From Magnimaribacter mokuoloeensis (GTDB taxonomy: Bacteria > Pseudomonadota > Gammaproteobacteria > Magnimaribacterales > Magnimaribacteraceae): DNA of 64,000 bases. The position numbers were made by a program, and so were the translations under genes. The notes below the pieces were generated by a model. That model was not told where the DNA came from. It saw only the letters and a program-made list of their open reading frames with translations, and did no database searches. Location: the NCBI GenBank assembly GCA_041860225.1, contig CP151794.1, positions 1,364,001 through 1,428,000 of the forward strand. Reading direction: 5' to 3'. Below, one piece after another: positions 59,834-64,000 of this stretch; position 1 is the first letter of the stretch, and each line of letters starts with the position of its first letter.

Positions 59834-59959
59834 TTACTTTCTCCATTCATAATTAAAAGTGGAGTGATATTACCATGCAAAAGCAGATAAAAGAACAATA
59901 TTTGTGCAGAAATTTTGATTTTAAGTTCAAATATGCACTATATATGTACAAATGCACTG
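59834..59959 (-). promoter_or_regulatory. Upstream region of glnII with repeated TGCA motifs
   Basis: This 126-bp gap contains several copies of (T/G)GCA(T/C) words. On the minus strand two AGTGCAT copies lie 19-20 bases apart (one near 59930, one near 59950), with an oppositely oriented TGCAC further on (near 59905). Half-sites of NtrC binding are GTGCA-like, so these could be NtrC enhancer sites. The closest sigma-54 promoter match, CTGCAC-N5-TTGTT, lacks key bases. No convincing sigma-70 promoter seen. Confidence 0.35.
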
Positions 59960-60415
59960 TTATAATGCAATTTCTATAATACTCAACCCATAATTCTTGG
60001 TATGAGTTAAAAACTCTTCTAGAAAAAAATTCCACTGAAACTTCTCATCCCTAGTGAGCATATTTTTATTTGGATATCTATTTCTTAACCAAAATTGTTT
60101 CTTGCCATTAAACTTTCTAACTTCAGCCATTTTTGCGTCGTGATATAAATAAATCTCAATGTTAGTGTCTTGAAGCAACGAGAAGGACTTAGTTTTAGAG
60201 ATTGTGATTACAGAAGTGTGGCTAGATATGTTTTTACAGGCTATTTTAATTTCAGAATTTTTTTTCCCTTCTGGTATTAAGTAATCTATTTCGGTTAGAG
60301 ACCTATTTATAGGAAAAAATTTAACTAACTTTTGATAATTTCTTTCGTATAGTCTAAGCAGTTGGTTTAATCCTCTATTGCTATTTCTAAAGTAAGACTG
60401 TCTATTCTTTATCAT
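59960..60415 (-). CDS. yqiB: DUF1249 protein YqiB
   Basis: Cytoplasmic protein of 151 residues of the DUF1249 family, function unknown. Similarity to E. coli YqiB runs along the protein: RLYERNYQKLVKFFP at the N terminus, IEIYLYHDAKMAEV in the middle and RNRYPNKNMLTRDEKFQWNFFLEEFL near the end. The ATG lies within the last codons of the glycosylase gene (14-bp overlap). Last gene of the ubiA-DUF482-alkA-yqiB series. Confidence 0.88.
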   Translation of the reverse strand: MIKNRQSYFRNSNRGLNQLLRLYERNYQKLVKFFPINRSLTEIDYLIPEGKKNSEIKIACKNISSHTSVITISKTKSFSLLQDTNIEIYLYHDAKMAEVRKFNGKKQFWLRNRYPNKNMLTRDEKFQWNFFLEEFLTHTKNYGLSIIEIAL

Positions 60416-61028
60416 AAGTAGACCATAATATTAACGCAGCAATGCTTCGATAGGGAGCCCAGGATTCTGACATTTTTTCTATTGTCAAATAGTCTGGCCG
60501 TTCTTCTAAATTTTTCAGTCTCTGAATGGCCACTATTAAGCCTAGATCAGATGAAGGCCACGCGTTGAGTCTCTTTAGGCAGGCCATTAGATAGCACTGG
60601 GCAGTCCAATCTCCTATCCCTCTGATTTTTGTGAGCTCTTTAATTACCTCTTCGTCTTCTCTATCAGCAAGGAGTTTCAGGTTAAGTTCTTTATCTATAA
60701 TCTTATTAGCAATACCTGAGCAATAATCAATCTTTTGTTTACTTAGACCGGCTTGTTTAAATTTACTTGGCTGAACTTCAAGAAAATTTTTAGCGTTAAA
60801 AGGATTGACCAATTTTTTAACTCTACCAAATATAGCCTTTGCTGAAGCAACCGAAAGCTGCTGCTCAACTATCAAGCTGATTAAACCTTCGAATCCATCT
60901 TTTTTGCTGAAAGGTGCAATCTTATAATTTTTTTCCTTAAGAATTTTTTTAAAATCTGGCTCTTTTTTGGAAAGATATTCAAACCCTTCATATAAAGTAA
61001 CTTTGTTTAGCGTTTTAAATTTTTTCAT
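60402..61028 (-). CDS. DNA-3-methyladenine glycosylase II (AlkA-like, HhH-GPD)
   Basis: Base-excision repair glycosylase for alkylated purines, 208 residues from the ATG at 61028 (MKKFKTLN); a TTG at 61091 would add 21 residues and overlap the upstream gene further. It has LISLIVEQQLSVASAKAIFGRV, the helix-hairpin-helix LTKIRGIGDWTAQCYLMAC and the catalytic Asp in AWPSSDLGLIVA, then YLTIEKMSESWAPYRSIAALILW. Lacks the extra N-terminal domain of E. coli AlkA, like many compact MAG proteins. Confidence 0.9.
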   Translation of the reverse strand: MKKFKTLNKVTLYEGFEYLSKKEPDFKKILKEKNYKIAPFSKKDGFEGLISLIVEQQLSVASAKAIFGRVKKLVNPFNAKNFLEVQPSKFKQAGLSKQKIDYCSGIANKIIDKELNLKLLADREDEEVIKELTKIRGIGDWTAQCYLMACLKRLNAWPSSDLGLIVAIQRLKNLEERPDYLTIEKMSESWAPYRSIAALILWSTYDKE

Positions 61029-62178
61029 ATAGGTCAGATATAACTTCTTTTCTAAAGGGTAAGCGTGATTTTCTATCTTGATTGTATTCAAGTATATGGG
61101 CTCTTTCTCTGCTTAAAAAATCGTCTATTGCTTCTTTAAATCTAATATCCTTTATCCAGTGAGCAGAAAAGGTCTCTATTGGACAAAATCCCCTTTTAAT
61201 TTTATGTTCTCCTTGTACACCAGGATCAAAGGAATCAAGCTTTTCTTCTATGCAAAACTCAATACCTTGGTAGTAACAAGTTTCAAAGTGAAGAGAATCA
61301 TACTCTTCAAGGCATCCCCAATAACGACCATATAACTTCTCTTCGTCATAAAAATTTAAAGCTCCAGCAACATACTCTCTAGAACTATTTTGAGCTAAAA
61401 CCATCAAAATGGACTCCGGAATTTGGTTGACTATATATTTAAAGAAATCTAAGTTGAGATACCCTCTCATTCCTCTCTTTAGATAGGTAACCTGATAGAA
61501 CTTATAAAAAATCTCAAGCATTTCATCCGTTATTTCTGAACCTTTTATTTTTGACATTACTATTCCTTGAGAACAAATCTTACTCCTTTCTTTCTTGATA
61601 TTTTTTCTCTGTCTAGATGTCATATCTTCTAAAAAATTTCCGAAATTTTTGTATTCTTTATTAAACCAATGAAATGAGTAACTAGTCCTAAGACTAAAAT
61701 CTTGGTTGGAATATAAATTTATCTCATCTTTCTCAGCTAATAATATGTGTACACTCGAAAAATTATTTTCTTCAGCTAGTTGCTTCAATGCACCTGAAAC
61801 TATTTTGACAATCTCTTCGGTCTTAGTTGAATCTGTAACCACTAATCTTGGCCCGCTTGCAGGTGTAAAAGGTATAGAACTAACGAGTTTAGGATAATAG
61901 TCTAGTCCGTTTCTATAAAAGGCATCGGCCCAAGACCAATCAAAGACGAATTCACCCTGAGAATCGGTTTTAATATACAACGGCATAATTGCTAAAATCG
62001 TGTCTATTTCAGATACTACTAAATGTAAGGGCGTCCATCCTTCTTCAGGAGATACACATTTAGTTATTTCCAAAGCTTTAAGGAATTCATATTTAAGAAA
62101 GGGATATTTATTATTTATCGCTCTATCCCATTCTTCTTTATCAATTCTTTCTATTGAATCAAGAAATTCTATTTTCAT
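61015..62178 (-). CDS. GNAT-like acyltransferase, DUF482/peptidogalycan family
   Basis: Protein of 387 residues of the DUF482 group (FemAB/GNAT-like fold). It shows the family segments EGWTPLHLVVSE, FDWSWADAFYRNGLDYYPKLVSSIPFTPASGPRL, FGNFLEDMTSRQRKNIKKER, GRYWGCLEEYDSLHFETCYYQGIEFC and KIKRGFCPIETFSAHWI near the C terminus. Substrate unproven; peptidoglycan or polysaccharide modification is the usual guess. It overlaps ubiA by four bases and the glycosylase gene by 14 bp. Confidence 0.88.
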   Translation of the reverse strand: MKIEFLDSIERIDKEEWDRAINNKYPFLKYEFLKALEITKCVSPEEGWTPLHLVVSEIDTILAIMPLYIKTDSQGEFVFDWSWADAFYRNGLDYYPKLVSSIPFTPASGPRLVVTDSTKTEEIVKIVSGALKQLAEENNFSSVHILLAEKDEINLYSNQDFSLRTSYSFHWFNKEYKNFGNFLEDMTSRQRKNIKKERSKICSQGIVMSKIKGSEITDEMLEIFYKFYQVTYLKRGMRGYLNLDFFKYIVNQIPESILMVLAQNSSREYVAGALNFYDEEKLYGRYWGCLEEYDSLHFETCYYQGIEFCIEEKLDSFDPGVQGEHKIKRGFCPIETFSAHWIKDIRFKEAIDDFLSRERAHILEYNQDRKSRLPFRKEVISDLYEKI

Positions 62179-63035
62179 AAGGAAACACCCAAGATAGAAC
62201 CAATAAAGATGCTTAAACCAAGCCAGTTATTATTCTTAAAAGCTTTTAAACACAGGACACTGTCAAAATCTTTTATCAAGTAAGTTTGATAGAAGATTAG
62301 TAGAACACTTATCAAAACAAAAAAGTAAAAAATAAAATGAAAATTCAATGAGATTGCTACTTGGATCAGTAGCAATATAGAAAATAGGTGAAGTAACAAA
62401 AAGAAAACTACTACATTTTTCCCAAAAGTGATTGCTGAGGATTTTATACCCAATACCAAGTCATCCCTCATATCACAAAGAGCATAAGCAGTATCGTAAG
62501 CGACTATCCACAACCAGCATGACAAGAACAACAGTAAGGTTGTGTTACTAATTTGATTTGTTTCGGCAGCTGAGACCATCATTATCCCCCAAGAAAATGC
62601 TAATCCTAAAAAAAATTGTGGAATCGGCAAAAATCTTTTAGTTAGAGGATAAAGGGTAGCAAGTGCAAGACCCCCAAGTGCAATATATAAAGTAAAAATA
62701 TTCATCCAGATCAGTAAAGATGCCGATAAAATTATCAAAATAACAAATAAGCCCATCGCCTCTTTAGGACTAACTTCTCCAGTAACTAAAGGTCTAGACT
62801 TAGTTCTCTCTACTTGACCATCAAAGCCTCTATCAAAAAAATCATTGATCACACAACCAGCTGAACGCATAAGGAATGTGCCGATCACAAAAAGACCCAT
62901 GAGGGAGTAGTCTGGATTTCCATTGGTAAGAATAAAGAATGAAGAAAGAGTGGGCCATAGAAGTAATAGAGTTCCTATGGGTTTATCAGCCCTCATTAAT
63001 TGAATAAAGCTAAAAATTTTTTTTCTTAGTACCAT
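62175..63035 (-). CDS. ubiA: 4-hydroxybenzoate polyprenyltransferase UbiA
   Basis: Inner-membrane prenyltransferase of ubiquinone synthesis, 286 residues, eight or nine helices. The first Asp motif is in CVINDFFDRGFDGQVERTKSRPL and the second in YDTAYALCDMRDD; LMRADKPIGTLLLLWPT is the N-terminal signature. First gene of a four-gene minus-strand unit; diverges from the rubredoxin gene across 93 bp. Confidence 0.95.
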   Translation of the reverse strand: MVLRKKIFSFIQLMRADKPIGTLLLLWPTLSSFFILTNGNPDYSLMGLFVIGTFLMRSAGCVINDFFDRGFDGQVERTKSRPLVTGEVSPKEAMGLFVILIILSASLLIWMNIFTLYIALGGLALATLYPLTKRFLPIPQFFLGLAFSWGIMMVSAAETNQISNTTLLLFLSCWLWIVAYDTAYALCDMRDDLVLGIKSSAITFGKNVVVFFLLLHLFSILLLIQVAISLNFHFIFYFFVLISVLLIFYQTYLIKDFDSVLCLKAFKNNNWLGLSIFIGSILGVSL

Positions 63036-63128
63036 TGACTAACAATCCTGACTCGGAAGATTGATACTTTAGTCTAAGTTGAGAATAAAGTTGAGTTAGA
63101 ATATGCTTTTTTGAATTAGGAGAATGCA

Positions 63129-63296
63129 TTGAAAAAGTGGGAATGTATTGTTTGCGGACTGATTTATGATGAGGAAGAAGGTTGGCCTGATGATGGTATT
63201 GAACCCGGAACAAGATGGGAAGATGTTCCTGAGGATTGGGTATGTCCTGACTGCGGAGTAGGGAAAGAAGACTTTGAAATGGTTGAAATAGATTAG
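63129..63296 (+). CDS. Rubredoxin
   Basis: One-iron electron carrier of 55 residues. The four Cys ligands are C6 and C9 in WECIVCGLIYDEEEGWP and C39 and C42 in WVCPDCGVGKEDF, the standard type with GIEPGTRWEDVPEDW between. The start is a TTG at 63129 with AGGAGA (63118-63123) at 5-base spacing; no ATG is in frame. Partner reductase could be the FAD enzyme at 37470-38681. The symporter gene starts 2 bp after the stop. Confidence 0.93.
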   Translation: MKKWECIVCGLIYDEEEGWPDDGIEPGTRWEDVPEDWVCPDCGVGKEDFEMVEID

Positions 63297-63298
63297 TA

Positions 63299-64000
63299 AT
63301 GACTCTGACTTCTAGAATTATATTGTCCATGGTGCTAGCTATGGTAGGTGGTATTCTTCTTAAGTTTGTAAACGATTCTGGTTTTCTGGGAGCATTTGGA
63401 AAATTAATTCTTATAGATTTCTTTACAGAAGGTCTTTTAGATGTGGTTGGCCAGATATTTATAGCCTCTTTGAGGCTTGTCATCGTTCCTTTGGTTTTCT
63501 TTTCGCTTGTATGTGGAGTTGTTTCAATCTCATCAACATCGAGGATTGGGACCATAAGTTTAAAGACTCTATCTCTCTATTTGCTTACCACTGCAATAGC
63601 AATATCAATAGCCTTAACTTTTGCATTATTATTTCAACCAGGGCTAGGCATTGATCTTGCGCTTCCATCGGCATTTGAATCTACAACTGCACCTTCATTG
63701 AAGGAAGTATTGGTAAATATTTTTCCGACAAACCCTATAGCAGCCATGGCAGAAGGTAATATGCTTCAGATAATAGTTTTTTCTTTATTATTTGGAATTG
63801 CTTTAAAAAGCCTTGGTAGTGCAGGGGACTCTCTAAAAAATTCATTTGAGACAATTAATAATGTCATTTTAAGTCTTGTAAAAATGCTTATTGAAATAGC
63901 GCCATATGGTATTTTCGCTTTGCTCTTTTCATTATTTGCTGTTCAGGGTTTTGGAATGATTGGAGATCTGGCTAAGTATTTCTTCTTACTTTTCTTTGTC
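63299..64000 (+). CDS. Dicarboxylate/amino acid:cation symporter (DAACS), 3' truncated by window
   Basis: The first 234 residues of a GltP/DctA-type Na+ or H+ symporter, which normally has about 400-430 residues; the frame is still open at the window end. Visible are the N-terminal helices, FIASLRLVIVPLVFFSLVCGVVSI with the family's LKMLxxPLVF-like pattern, and FPTNPIAAMAEGNMLQIIVFSLLFGIAL, a strong DAACS signature. The start ATG at 63299 follows the rubredoxin stop closely. Confidence 0.92.
   Translation, partial: MTLTSRIILSMVLAMVGGILLKFVNDSGFLGAFGKLILIDFFTEGLLDVVGQIFIASLRLVIVPLVFFSLVCGVVSISSTSRIGTISLKTLSLYLLTTAIAISIALTFALLFQPGLGIDLALPSAFESTTAPSLKEVLVNIFPTNPIAAMAEGNMLQIIVFSLLFGIALKSLGSAGDSLKNSFETINNVILSLVKMLIEIAPYGIFALLFSLFAVQGFGMIGDLAKYFFLLFFV

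Noticed and set aside
59834..59959. Sigma-54 promoter for the glutamine synthetase gene
   Set aside because: Best candidate CTGCAC-N5-TTGTT lacks the GG of the -24 element and the C of the -12 element.
59853..60035. 60-residue minus-strand frame between glnII and yqiB
   Set aside because: Overlaps the 3' end of yqiB in another frame, lacks a ribosome site, and would cover the glnII regulatory region.
63010..63555. 181-residue minus-strand frame opposite rubredoxin and the symporter start
   Set aside because: It is antisense to a clear rubredoxin with all four Cys ligands; composition is shadow-like (Ser/Pro/His-rich).
1..64000. Mobile elements, prophage, CRISPR arrays, toxin-antitoxin or defence islands
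   Set aside because: No transposase, integrase, spaced repeat array or recognisable defence gene seen on either strand.

Overview
The window is a dense, AT-rich stretch of a gammaproteobacterial chromosome. The gene content fits a streamlined, free-living, probably marine heterotroph. Evidence for Gammaproteobacteria is an RpoH-type sigma factor, a metX-metW pair, HspQ, YggX, ZapE, YqiB/DUF1249, a TonB2-type energy module with DUF3450, and two blocks whose gene order I recall from Pseudomonas: rdgB-metW-metX-yggT-proC-yggS, and tRNA-Phe/yggX/mutY/hisBHAF followed by phosphoglycerate mutase, rhodanese, ntrC, ntrB and glutamine synthetase. AT-richness, very short intergenic spaces, many 4-bp gene overlaps, and the TonB, phytanoyl-CoA dioxygenase and Na+-symporter genes suggest a SAR86-like or similar marine lineage. 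That placement is an inference. I see no rRNA, CRISPR array, insertion sequence, phage or integrase.

Layout. 0-4 kb: the end of a TRAP binding protein, lipB-lipA, then TRAP permease genes dctM/dctQ on the other strand. 4-9 kb: acyl-CoA dehydrogenase, YaaA, a dienoyl-CoA isomerase-like crotonase, a 55-residue ORF, CysQ and a quinone oxidoreductase. 9-19 kb: rpoH and trmB, then a long minus-strand series (DUF1295 protein, psd, efp, argS, yggS, proC, yggT, metX, metW, rdgB). metX is preceded by a SAM-II-like riboswitch and an intrinsic terminator. 19-24.5 kb: a plus-strand TonB energy operon (DUF3450, ExbB-like, ExbB, ExbD, TonB, TPR) behind a structured leader. 24.5-29.4 kb: thyA-folA, lgt, a DUF4212/Na+ symporter pair and a TauE/SafE permease. 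29.4-36 kb: NRDE protein, RppH, a HAD phosphatase and gcvTHP. 36-42 kb: a class Ic-type aspartate aminotransferase, HspQ, an FAD reductase, ZapE and small or membrane proteins.

42-51 kb is the most accessory-looking part. A minus-strand train holds a Rieske oxygenase, several tiny membrane proteins, three alpha/beta hydrolases (one a secreted MetX-like protein), a phytanoyl-CoA dioxygenase-family protein and a MATE exporter. A MAPEG protein and a second PhyH protein lie beside it. 51-60 kb holds tRNA-Phe, yggX, mutY, hisBHAF, gpmA, rhodanese and ntrC/ntrB. The glutamine synthetase next to ntrB is the eukaryote-like type II enzyme rather than the expected type I. 60-64 kb: a ubiA-DUF482-AlkA-YqiB operon, rubredoxin, and the start of a dicarboxylate/amino-acid cation symporter cut by the window edge.

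The strongest points for follow-up are the type II glutamine synthetase in the glnA-ntrBC position, the metX riboswitch/terminator, the structured leader of the TonB operon, the cluster of unannotated mini membrane proteins, and the oxygenase/hydrolase/exporter cluster. All functions are read from sequence motifs and family knowledge; no database search was run.
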